In this document: positions 42,402 through 50,529 of the stretch, piece after piece | Position numbering within the stretch: position 1 is the stretch's first letter | Layout: every line of letters starts with the position of its first letter | NCBI GenBank assembly: GCA_020026415.1 | Contig: JAHHQL010000011.1 | Coordinates: 1 to 64,000 of the forward strand | Direction of reading: 5' to 3' | DNA: 64,000 bases | From: Alistipes sp. | GTDB taxonomy: Bacteria > Bacteroidota > Bacteroidia > Bacteroidales > Rikenellaceae | Notes under the pieces: generated by a model | What the model was told of the DNA's origin: nothing | Seen by the model: only the letters and a program-made list of their open reading frames with translations | Databases searched by the model: none | Program-made: the position numbers and the translations under genes

Positions 42402-44201
42402 CTATTGAATCGTTACCGTGAAATCGTGATTGTAATTTACGCGGGTCCAATTGTAGTTCGCATGTTTCGAACTATGCTCGCCCTGCTTGAAAATATAGGT
42501 ACTGCGCAGCGGCGTGTAGCGTTTCCCGGCCATGTCGTACTCGATGTCGTTGTACATACCCAGCACAAAGATCATCGCGGCATCGAATCCGCGATAGGAA
42601 TAGAGCGTGGGCAGTGTGCCGAACGACTTCATGTAGGCCTTGTCGAAGTTGATGATCGCCTCGTTGTCGCGCTTGGCGTGATAAGTCGAGACGAACGTCG
42701 TATTGTTCTTGAACCACGTCGTGCGGTCCATGTTGTTGAATCGGTTCCAACGGGCATTACCCAGCACCTTGTAGGGCGGAATCTGGAATCCGCGTGCCGT
42801 CAGGTTGGCATAAGCCGACGTGAGCGATGCCATGATGCGATCGACCTCCACCTCGTCGGACGACATGACGATGAACACGTTGTCGCTCTGGTTGTGGATC
42901 AGCGAACCGATGCTCGAATCGTCATCGCGCGAATATTTGTAGCGGAATGTCTTGTAGGGATATTCGCCCAAGAGGTTCAGCATCTCGCGTTCGAACTCCT
43001 TGTCGGTTTTGTCCGTATAGATCAGCGTGACCGACTTGTCGCGGTCGAGCATGTCACGCACCTTGTCGTATTTGGCATCCTCGACGGGAGCCATCTGGAA
43101 CAGCACGTCACTGTCGGTCTGCATGTGTGCCAGAGGCGACACCACCGGCACGGCATGCTCTTCGGCATAGCGGATGACGGGATAGAGACCCGACTCATAT
43201 ACCGGGCCGATGATCAGTTGCGTATCCTCGAAACTCTTCGACGAAAGGATCTCCTCGATCTGCTTCGGATCGCGGTCGGTATTGTAGAGGGTCACATCGA
43301 CCGAATAGCCGTGATTGACCTTCACACTGTCCAAACCCAGCAGGAATCCCTGATAGAGTTCCAGATAATTGCTGTTGGTCTTGCCCTCGACCGAGATGGG
43401 CAGCAGAAGTGCCACCTTCAGAGTCTCCTCCGCGCCGAGAGCACGGAAATCGACCTGCGGCACAGTCTCCTGATGGCGCAGCGAATCCCGATCCTTGGCG
43501 GGAACGACCACTTCGCCCTCCCCGTTCTTCTCGCCAGCAATACGCAACATGGCACCCGCCTTGAGGTTTTCGGGCAACAGGTTGTCGTTCATCGCACTGA
43601 GTTCCTGTTCCGAAATACCGTACTGATGCGAAATCGAATAGAATGTCTCTCCCTTCTTCACCAAATGGTAGTAAACCGAATCGTCCTTCACATCGTTGAG
43701 TTGTTCGTGATAACGCTTCCAGTCGGCATCAGAATCGGCTTCGGACTCCGTGCCGATCTTCTTCTTTCGGACAAGGATCTGCTGGTCAAGTTTCAGACGA
43801 ATCGGATCCAGATCGGGATTATCCTTCATCAGTGTGGGAATCGGGATCTCGTAGTGACGCGAAATGGCGTAGAGCGTCTCGCCCGCCTTGACGATGTGGG
43901 TCGTGAAGGTCTTGCGGATCTTCTTGCGCGAGAGTTTCTCCTTGCGGCTCTCCACCACGGGAATCTTCACCGTCTCCTTGAGTTTGAGACCCGATGCAGC
44001 CACCGCGGGATTGTGTTTGAGGATCATCTGCTGATCCACGCCGTATAATTTGCCCAACGAATAGAGCGTTTCACCCTTCTCGACCGAGTGAATGTAGTAC
44101 TTTGTGCCATTGATATAGACAATCGTCTGCGACTTTTCCTGTGCAAACGAGAAAAGCACCCAGACGATCGTCAAAAGTACTGTAAGAGAGAATTTTCTCA
44201 T
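42402..44201 (-). CDS. triple-LysM protein fused to a type I periplasmic-binding domain
   Basis: 599 residues, signal peptide about 1-20. Three LysM repeats lie at about 36-81 (VEKGETLYSLGKLYG), 100-145 (VKAGETLYAISRHYE) and 177-221 (VKKGETFYSISHQYG), which should hold peptidoglycan. A type I periplasmic-binding (leucine-binding/LpoA-like) fold follows from about 258 to 590 (LKVALLLPIS, IIGPVYESGLYPVIRYAEE, NVFIVMSSDEVEVDRIM). No transporter genes are nearby, so it is more likely a cell-wall-bound regulator or sensor than a solute-uptake protein. It lies 9 bases after the exonuclease gene. Function inferred only from domains. Confidence 0.88.
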   Translation of the reverse strand: MRKFSLTVLLTIVWVLFSFAQEKSQTIVYINGTKYYIHSVEKGETLYSLGKLYGVDQQMILKHNPAVAASGLKLKETVKIPVVESRKEKLSRKKIRKTFTTHIVKAGETLYAISRHYEIPIPTLMKDNPDLDPIRLKLDQQILVRKKKIGTESEADSDADWKRYHEQLNDVKDDSVYYHLVKKGETFYSISHQYGISEQELSAMNDNLLPENLKAGAMLRIAGEKNGEGEVVVPAKDRDSLRHQETVPQVDFRALGAEETLKVALLLPISVEGKTNSNYLELYQGFLLGLDSVKVNHGYSVDVTLYNTDRDPKQIEEILSSKSFEDTQLIIGPVYESGLYPVIRYAEEHAVPVVSPLAHMQTDSDVLFQMAPVEDAKYDKVRDMLDRDKSVTLIYTDKTDKEFEREMLNLLGEYPYKTFRYKYSRDDDSSIGSLIHNQSDNVFIVMSSDEVEVDRIMASLTSAYANLTARGFQIPPYKVLGNARWNRFNNMDRTTWFKNNTTFVSTYHAKRDNEAIINFDKAYMKSFGTLPTLYSYRGFDAAMIFVLGMYNDIEYDMAGKRYTPLRSTYIFKQGEHSSKHANYNWTRVNYNHDFTVTIQ

Positions 44202-44210
44202 CTTTTGGTT

Positions 44211-44984
44211 TTATTTTTTCAGTTTACCTCTCATTCTGATCTCCGTGATCACCTTCTTGGTATAGAGCGGGAAATCGCCCTCCATCATCCACGAGTAGTA
44301 ACTCGGCTCGCGTTCGAAGATTTCGGCAACCGGCTTGCCGCGGTACTTGCCGAATCCGAACACCTCGACACCCTTGTCGTCATAGACGATACGGCCGGCA
44401 TAATCGACCGTTTCGCCACGTGCCGAATACTCGGCCAACGCATCGACATCGTTCTCCAGATCGGGATAGCGATCCAACTGCGCCTTGAGCACTTCATAAG
44501 TGGCACGGGTATCGGCCTCGGCGGCATGGGCATCCGTCAGATCCTTGTCGCAATAGAAACGATAGGCGGCCACCAGCGTACGCTGTTCCTTCTTGTGGAA
44601 GATATTCTGCACATCGACAAATTTGCGACGTTTCAGATCGACATCCAACCCCGCGCGCATAAACTCCTCGACCAGAACCGGAAGATCGAAGCGGTTGGAA
44701 TTGAACCCTCCGAAATCGCATCCCCGGATGAATTGTTCCAACGACTTGGCCACCTGCCTGAAAGTCGGGCAGTCCTTCACATCCTCGTCAGTGATGCCGT
44801 GTACGGCGGTCGCTTCCTCCGGGATGTGCATTTCGGGATTCAAACGGCGTGTTTTGGTGATTTCCTCTCCGTCAGGCATGACCTTGATCATCGAAATCTC
44901 GACAATACGATCTTTCGACGTATCGACACCGGTCGTCTCCAAATCGAAGAAGATGATCGGCCGTTTGAGATTAAGTCTCATCAT
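44211..44984 (-). CDS. DEDDh 3'-5' exonuclease (DnaQ family)
   Basis: 257 residues. The exonuclease active site is complete: D14 and E16 in FFDLETTG, D100 in NRFDLPVL, H153 and D158 in AHAAEADTRA. Residues about 209-246 form an extra C-terminal module (FGKYRGKPVAEIF ... YYSWMMEGDFP) seen in exonuclease X-like proteins (DUF3820 type). It may proofread for DNA polymerase III or act in repair. Its gene directly follows dnaN (7-base gap), which supports a replication role. No polymerase domain is fused. Confidence 0.9.
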   Translation of the reverse strand: MMRLNLKRPIIFFDLETTGVDTSKDRIVEISMIKVMPDGEEITKTRRLNPEMHIPEEATAVHGITDEDVKDCPTFRQVAKSLEQFIRGCDFGGFNSNRFDLPVLVEEFMRAGLDVDLKRRKFVDVQNIFHKKEQRTLVAAYRFYCDKDLTDAHAAEADTRATYEVLKAQLDRYPDLENDVDALAEYSARGETVDYAGRIVYDDKGVEVFGFGKYRGKPVAEIFEREPSYYSWMMEGDFPLYTKKVITEIRMRGKLKK

Positions 44985-44991
44985 TTAAGAA

Positions 44992-46116
44992 TTAAGCATT
45001 CAACATCATCGGCGAAAGCAGCATCAGCGTCGAACTGGTCTGCTTGTCGTCATAAACGGGTTTGAACACACCCGCACGGGTCGAGTCGGCCAATTCGATC
45101 AACACCGTCGGAGTCTCAATGTTCGAGAGAATCTCCACCAGAAAGGTCGATTTGAAACCGATGGCCATCTCCTGCCCGTCATAACTGCACGAAATCGTTT
45201 CGTTGGCCGATACCGAAAAATCCAGATCCTGAGCCGTCAGATCAATGTGGTTATCCATGATGTGCATACGGATCAGGTTCGTGGCGGGATTCGAGCAGAC
45301 AGCCACACGGCGGATGCCGTTGAGCAGTTCGATACGATCCACCAGCACGCGATTAGGGTTGTTGGTCGGGATTACGGCATTGTAATTGGGATAGTTGCCC
45401 TCGATCAGACGGCACACCAACGTATGGTTCTTGAGTTTGAAGACCGCATTCTTGGCGTCGAATGCGACCTCGATCTCTTCATCTTCCTTCAGAAGCACCG
45501 TCTTCAGCAGATTGGCGGGTTTCTTGGGCAGGATGAACGAAGCCTCAACACTCGTCTCGGCTTCGGTTTCGTGACGCACGAGTTTGTGGGCATCAGTACC
45601 GACAAACGTGATCTTGTTGTTGCCGAAGTTGATATAGATACCGTTCATCACGGGACGCAGTTCGTCGTCTGCCGTGGCAAAAACGGTCTTGTTCACGCCA
45701 TTGATCAGCGTATCGACATCCATCTTGAGTTCCTTGCGTTCGGGATTCAATTCGGGAACGGCAGGATAACTTACGGCACTTGCGCCAGGAATCGACAGCG
45801 TACCGCTCTTCCAGTTGATGCGGATCTCCCAGTTCTTGTCGTTCACGTCGATCTCAAGCGGAAGTTCGGGGAACTCCTTCAGAGAATCAAGCATCAGTTT
45901 GGCAGGAGCGGCAATCGTACCCTCACGCTCGACCGAATCGACCGTAAGCGAACCGACCAGAGTCGTTTCGAGGTCGGAAGTAGTCACTTTCAGCGTATTG
46001 CCGCAAAGTTCCATCAAGAAATAATCCAAAATGGGCAGCGTATTTTTATTGCTGATCACTTTGCCGGTGGTGGAAAGCAGCGAGAGCAACGCTGAACTTG
46101 ATACGGAAAACTTCAT
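44992..46116 (-). CDS. dnaN: DNA polymerase III beta subunit (sliding clamp)
   Basis: 374 residues, three repeats of the clamp fold, normal length. Recognisable parts are the N-terminal MKFSVSSSALLSLLSTTGKVI (first part MKFSVSSS), the ILDYFLMEL strand, and the terminal segment LMLLSPMMLNA with the M-x-M-rich C-terminus. It encircles DNA and tethers polymerases. In many bacteria dnaN follows dnaA; here it lies in a unit after a nucleoside phosphorylase gene and before the exonuclease gene. Confidence 0.97.
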   Translation of the reverse strand: MKFSVSSSALLSLLSTTGKVISNKNTLPILDYFLMELCGNTLKVTTSDLETTLVGSLTVDSVEREGTIAAPAKLMLDSLKEFPELPLEIDVNDKNWEIRINWKSGTLSIPGASAVSYPAVPELNPERKELKMDVDTLINGVNKTVFATADDELRPVMNGIYINFGNNKITFVGTDAHKLVRHETEAETSVEASFILPKKPANLLKTVLLKEDEEIEVAFDAKNAVFKLKNHTLVCRLIEGNYPNYNAVIPTNNPNRVLVDRIELLNGIRRVAVCSNPATNLIRMHIMDNHIDLTAQDLDFSVSANETISCSYDGQEMAIGFKSTFLVEILSNIETPTVLIELADSTRAGVFKPVYDDKQTSSTLMLLSPMMLNA

Positions 46117-46143
46117 AGTTTTAATATTTTTTACGTTCTTAAT

Positions 46144-47019
46144 TTACAATACGGCGAGTTTATCGAGTGCCATCTCGACCATTTTACGGACAAACGGTTT
46201 GTAGTCGGTGCAGGCATCCAGCGCGACACGCTGTGCGATGATCGTGCAGATCGTGGCGGCGCGATGCCCCATCAGAGCGGCCATACCCTGCAATGCCGAA
46301 CTCTCCATCTCGAAATTGGTGATGCGACGGCCTTTGTAGCGGAACGACTCGACCTTCTCGTTCAGATGAAGATCCTGCGGCTGAAGGCGCACCCAACGAC
46401 CCTGCGGAGCGTAGAAACCCGGAGCGGCCACCGTAATACCCTCCACGACCGAATCGCGGAAATGCTCCCAAAGCGTATTGTCGGCATTGATGAAGTAGGG
46501 TTTCGGCAGCAATTCGTTCCAGCCCGTATGTTCCATGAAAGCCTTCTCGATCTCCAAATCGCACACCTCGTTACGACCGGCGTAGTAGTTCAACAGGCCG
46601 TCGAAACCGACCGACGTGCGGGCAAATACGAAATCCCCCACCTTGATGTCGGGCTGCAGGGCACCCGAAGTACCCAAGCGAACCAGCGTCAGGCGGCGTT
46701 TCTCGTCTTTGACCTGACGGGTCTCGAAGTCGATATTGGCCAGCGCATCGAGTTCCGTCACGGAAATATCAATATTACCGATACCGATACCCGTCGAGAG
46801 TACCGTCATGCGACGACCCTTGTACGTACCGGTCACCGTATTAAACTCGCGGTTGGAAACATTACACTCAATATGATCAAAAAACGAGGATACCATAGCC
46901 ACACGGCCGGGATCTCCCACCAGAATAACGGTGTCTGCAAGTTGTTCGGGACGAAGATGCAAATGGAAAATTGACCCGTCCTCATTGATAATCAATTCAG
47001 AAGCTGGAATCGTTCTCAT
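46144..47019 (-). CDS. nucleoside phosphorylase (uridine phosphorylase-like)
   Basis: 291 residues of the PNP/UDP family 1. Phosphate-binding LVGDPGRVAMVS, the GIGIGNIDIS loop, RLGTSGALQ, and the ribose-binding FEMESSALQGM are all present. The NFEMESS form and overall length favour a uridine phosphorylase-type substrate, but purine use cannot be excluded. It salvages nucleosides in the cytoplasm. It is the first gene of the seven-gene unit that continues into dnaN 27 bases later. Confidence 0.9.
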   Translation of the reverse strand: MRTIPASELIINEDGSIFHLHLRPEQLADTVILVGDPGRVAMVSSFFDHIECNVSNREFNTVTGTYKGRRMTVLSTGIGIGNIDISVTELDALANIDFETRQVKDEKRRLTLVRLGTSGALQPDIKVGDFVFARTSVGFDGLLNYYAGRNEVCDLEIEKAFMEHTGWNELLPKPYFINADNTLWEHFRDSVVEGITVAAPGFYAPQGRWVRLQPQDLHLNEKVESFRYKGRRITNFEMESSALQGMAALMGHRAATICTIIAQRVALDACTDYKPFVRKMVEMALDKLAVL

Positions 47020-47128
47020 AATTTTACCTTTTTATATTTTTATAATTGGCATAAAAGTAATATATTTACCTCGAATTTCAAAATTCTAAAGAAGATCTAT
47101 TTCACTTGACAACTCAAATTTAAATTAT

Positions 47129-48520
47129 ATGACCCTTATCAAATCCATTTCGGGCATCCGAGGCACGATCGGAGGTCTGACGGGTGACAACCTCACCCCG
47201 CTTGACATCGTAAAATTCACCACCGCATACACCCGTCTGATCGCCAGCCGCAATCAGAATCGTCAGCTGACCATCGTCGTAGGACGCGACGCCCGCATTT
47301 CGGGAGAAATGGTTTCCAATCTTGTTGAAGGCACCCTGTTGGCTTGCGGTGCAAACGTCATCAATGTAGGTCTCTGCACCACGCCGGGCACCGAAATGGC
47401 GGTAATTACACACAAAGCCGACGGAGGCATCATCATCACTGCATCGCACAACCCCCGTCAGTGGAATGCACTGAAACTTCTGAACGCATCGGGCGAATTT
47501 CTGAACGATGCCGAAGGCAGGCAGGTGCTGGCCATGGCCGAGGAAGGGTCGTTCTCATACCCCGAAATCGACCACATCGGCAAGGTACTCTCGCGCGAAG
47601 AGTTCAATTCGACCCACATCAGACAAGTACTGGCCATGAAGGCTGTCGATGTGGAGTTGGTACGCAAACGCCACTTCAAGATCGTTGTCGATGCCGTCAA
47701 TTCGGTGGGCGGCATTGTCATGCCCGCCCTGCTGCGCGAATTGGGTTGCGAGGTCGTGGAGTTGAACTGTGAGCCGAACGGCGAATTTGCCCACAACCCC
47801 GAACCCCTGCCCCAGAACCTGACGGAGATCTCCAAAGTCATCGTCCGCGAAAAAGCCGACCTTGGCATCGTAGTCGATCCCGATGTGGATCGTCTGGCAT
47901 TCGTCAGCGAGGACGGTTCGATGTTCGTCGAGGAATACACGCTGGTTGCCGTTGCCGACTACATCCTCTCGCTCAAGAAAGGCAACACCGTCTCGAACCT
48001 TTCGTCGTCGCGTGCACTGCGTGACGTCACGGAGCGTCACGCAGGCAGTTACTCGGCATCGGCCGTGGGCGAAGTAAACGTAGTGGCCAAAATGAAGGAA
48101 ACGGGTGCCGTCATCGGAGGCGAAGGAAACGGCGGGGTGATCTACCCCGAATTGCACTACGGCCGTGACGCGCTGGTCGGTTCGGCTCTGTTCCTGACCT
48201 TCCTCGCAAAAAAAGGCATGACGATGACCCAGTTGCGTGCGACCTATCCTTCGTACTACGCTTCGAAGAACAAGATCCAACTCACACCCGAAATCAATGT
48301 CGATAAGGTACTGAGCACGATCAGGGAGCGTTACAAGAACGAGCAAGTCAATGACATCGACGGTGTGAAGATCGACTTCCCCGAAAACTGGGTTCACCTG
48401 CGCAAGTCGAACACCGAGCCGATCATCCGCGTTTACACCGAAGCCAAATCCATGGAGGAGGCCGACGCATTGGCACAGCGTTTCATCTCGGAGGTGAAGG
48501 AGATCTGCAACATCCGATAA
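47129..48520 (+). CDS. glmM: phosphoglucosamine mutase
   Basis: 463 residues of the alpha-D-phosphohexomutase family. The active-site phosphoserine is in ITASHNPRQWNA; the metal loop is DPDVDRLAF; the sugar-specificity loop is GGEGNGGVIYPE; the final phosphate-binding stretch is RKSNTEPIIRVYTE. The GEGNGG loop fits GlmM-like or phosphoglucomutase branches; GlmM (glucosamine-6-P to glucosamine-1-P for peptidoglycan and LPS) is the preferred call for Bacteroidetes members of this size. It is divergent from the nucleoside phosphorylase gene and 70 bases ahead of the dipeptidase gene, with a weak hairpin (48537-48569) between. Confidence 0.85.
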   Translation: MTLIKSISGIRGTIGGLTGDNLTPLDIVKFTTAYTRLIASRNQNRQLTIVVGRDARISGEMVSNLVEGTLLACGANVINVGLCTTPGTEMAVITHKADGGIIITASHNPRQWNALKLLNASGEFLNDAEGRQVLAMAEEGSFSYPEIDHIGKVLSREEFNSTHIRQVLAMKAVDVELVRKRHFKIVVDAVNSVGGIVMPALLRELGCEVVELNCEPNGEFAHNPEPLPQNLTEISKVIVREKADLGIVVDPDVDRLAFVSEDGSMFVEEYTLVAVADYILSLKKGNTVSNLSSSRALRDVTERHAGSYSASAVGEVNVVAKMKETGAVIGGEGNGGVIYPELHYGRDALVGSALFLTFLAKKGMTMTQLRATYPSYYASKNKIQLTPEINVDKVLSTIRERYKNEQVNDIDGVKIDFPENWVHLRKSNTEPIIRVYTEAKSMEEADALAQRFISEVKEICNIR

Positions 48521-48590
48521 GACTATTCATCAGAAACAGACGGAAACCGCCGACCACGGTCTTCGTCTGTTCCACATACACTAAAAACCA

Positions 48591-49958
48591 ATGGACAAAG
48601 TAAAAAACTACATCGAAGCGAACAAAGACCGCTTCATCGAAGAATTATTCGAGGTGCTGCGCATTCCCTCGATCAGCGCACAGAGCGAGCATAAACCCGA
48701 CATGATACGTTGTGCCGAGCATCTGGCCAAGATGCTCAAAAAAGCCGGTGCCGATCGCGCCGAAGTAATGCCTACGGCAGGAAATCCCGTGGTATTTGCC
48801 GAGAAGATGATCGATCCGAAGGCCAAGACCGTTTTGGTATATGGTCACTACGACGTCATGCCGGTTGATCCGCGCAACGAATGGGACACCGAGCCGTTCG
48901 AGCCCGTGATCAGGGACGGACGCATCTGGGGTCGTGGTTCGGATGACGACAAAGGTCAGTTGTGGATGCACGCCAAGGCATTCGAGGCCATGTGTGCCAC
49001 GGATTCGCTGCCCTGCAACGTGAAATTCATGTTGGAAGGCGAGGAGGAAATAGGTTCGACGAGCCTCTACGACTTCTGCCGTCAGCACAAGGATCTGCTC
49101 AAGGCCGACATCATCCTCGTATCGGACACCTCGATGGTGTCGATGGATACGCCGTCGATCACGTGCGGTCTGCGCGGTCTGACCTATATGGAAGTTGAGG
49201 TTACGGGTCCGAGCCAAGACCTGCATTCGGGCATCTTCGGCGGTGCCGTTGCCAACCCCGCAAACGTATTGACCCGTCTGATCACGGGTCTGGTGGACGA
49301 CAACGGTCACGTGCTGATCCCCGGATTCTACGACGATGTACGCGTTCTGTCGCAGGAGGAGCGTGACGATCTGAACCGCATGCCCTACAACGAAGAAGAG
49401 TACAAGCGTTCGCTCAACGTGGCCGAAGTTGCCGGTGAGGCAGGCTATACGACCGTAGAGCGTACAGGTGTCCGTCCGTCACTCGACGTAAACGGCATCT
49501 GGGGCGGTTACACCGAGGAAGGTTCGAAGACCATCATTCCGTCGAAGGCTTCGGCCAAGATCTCGATGCGTCTGGTTCCCAATCAGGACTTCCACAAGAT
49601 CGCCGAATTGTTCGAAAAGCACTTCCGCGCCATCGCGCCCAAGAGCGTAAAGGTCGAAGTTCGTGCTCTGCACGGAGGTATGCCCTACGTCGCTCCGACC
49701 GACATGCCCGCCTACAAAGCCGCATCGAAAGCCATTGTCGAGAGTTTCGGCAAGAAGCCCCTGCCGTTCTATTCGGGCGGGTCGATTCCCATCGTCAGCG
49801 GTTTCGAACAGATTCTTGGGCTTAAATCCATCCTGATGGGCTTCGGTTTGCAAAAGGATGCCATCCACTCGCCCAACGAAAGTTACGGTCTGGATCAGTT
49901 CTTCAAGGGAGTACACACCATTCCCCTGTTTTACAAGTACTTTGCCGAGGAGGCTTAA
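48591..49958 (+). CDS. M20-family metallodipeptidase
   Basis: 455 residues. Two-zinc peptidase of the M20A/carnosinase branch: VYGHYDVMPVDP (His ligand and catalytic Asp), GRGSDDDKGQ (bridging Asp), LEGEEEIGSTSL (Glu base and ligand), and a final His in DAIHSPNESY. The dimerisation domain occupies about 185-310. No signal peptide, so it is cytoplasmic and probably splits dipeptides taken up by the cell. It is followed by a hairpin terminator. Confidence 0.93.
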   Translation: MDKVKNYIEANKDRFIEELFEVLRIPSISAQSEHKPDMIRCAEHLAKMLKKAGADRAEVMPTAGNPVVFAEKMIDPKAKTVLVYGHYDVMPVDPRNEWDTEPFEPVIRDGRIWGRGSDDDKGQLWMHAKAFEAMCATDSLPCNVKFMLEGEEEIGSTSLYDFCRQHKDLLKADIILVSDTSMVSMDTPSITCGLRGLTYMEVEVTGPSQDLHSGIFGGAVANPANVLTRLITGLVDDNGHVLIPGFYDDVRVLSQEERDDLNRMPYNEEEYKRSLNVAEVAGEAGYTTVERTGVRPSLDVNGIWGGYTEEGSKTIIPSKASAKISMRLVPNQDFHKIAELFEKHFRAIAPKSVKVEVRALHGGMPYVAPTDMPAYKAASKAIVESFGKKPLPFYSGGSIPIVSGFEQILGLKSILMGFGLQKDAIHSPNESYGLDQFFKGVHTIPLFYKYFAEEA

Positions 49959-49982
49959 AAAGCCCAACGCAAAAAAAACGCG

Positions 49983-50008
49983 CAGTCGGTCACATCGGTG
50001 GCCGACTG
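49983..50008 (+). terminator. terminator of the dipeptidase gene
   Basis: An 11-bp stem with one G-U pair (CAGTCGGTCAC arm) and an ATCG loop, followed by TTTTTCTT. Confidence 0.85.
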
Positions 50009-50083
50009 TTTTTCTTATAGTTGCGCTTTCAGGCATCAAACTTGCAATCGGAAAATCCGATACTCACTTTAATTTTTTACCGT

Positions 50084-50458
50084 ATGGAAAATCCTTTGTT
50101 GTTTTCATCGCTGACGATCATCTCCCTTGCCATGATATTCTATACCGTCGGTGTGTGGAGCGAATGGTACGTCAAGCAACTCCGCCCATGGCACGTCGTA
50201 TGCTTCTCATCAGGCGTTGTGACCGACACGATCGGCACGGGAATCATGATGTATATGGGTCAGATGACCAATTTTCACGACACGTTCCATCTCGTCACGG
50301 GTTGGCTGGCACTCATTCTGATGATCATTCACGCCGCATGGGCAATCCGCACGATCCGCCGCGGTCGCGAGCACGAATTGCAGGTGTTCAACCGCTTCAG
50401 CATCTTCGTATGGTGCGTGTGGATGATTCCCTATTGCACAGGCGGCATGATCCGCTAA
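50084..50458 (+). CDS. HsmA-family (TIGR03987-type) membrane protein
   Basis: 124 residues with four predicted membrane helices (about 7-25, 38-56, 68-88, 100-118). The FHLVTGWLALILMIIHAAWA and PWHVVCFSSGVVTDTIGTG segments contain conserved His and Thr and resemble the HsmA family of small integral membrane proteins of unknown function, sometimes heme-like in their His spacing. The ATG at 50084 is preferred over an upstream in-frame start because it begins directly with the first membrane helix. Monocistronic; the end carries a terminator shared with argS. Confidence 0.75.
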   Translation: MENPLLFSSLTIISLAMIFYTVGVWSEWYVKQLRPWHVVCFSSGVVTDTIGTGIMMYMGQMTNFHDTFHLVTGWLALILMIIHAAWAIRTIRRGREHELQVFNRFSIFVWCVWMIPYCTGGMIR

Positions 50459-50468
50459 ACACAAAAAA

Positions 50469-50503
50469 AAGGAAGACCGGTTCGTGAAGAACCGGTCTTC
50501 CTT
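50469..50503. terminator. bidirectional terminator between the HsmA-like gene and argS
   Basis: A 14-bp perfect stem (AAGGAAGACCGGTT and complement), 7-base loop, with an A-run to the left. Confidence 0.88.
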
Positions 50504-50529
50504 CATAAGGATATTTGTATTTCAAACAA

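Noticed and set aside
41994..44048. Open frame of 684 codons opposite the LysM fusion and rex
   Set aside because: Antisense shadow of well supported genes.
48537..48569. Hairpin between glmM and the dipeptidase gene as a terminator
   Set aside because: The stem is interrupted by several mismatches and no T-run follows; too weak to call.
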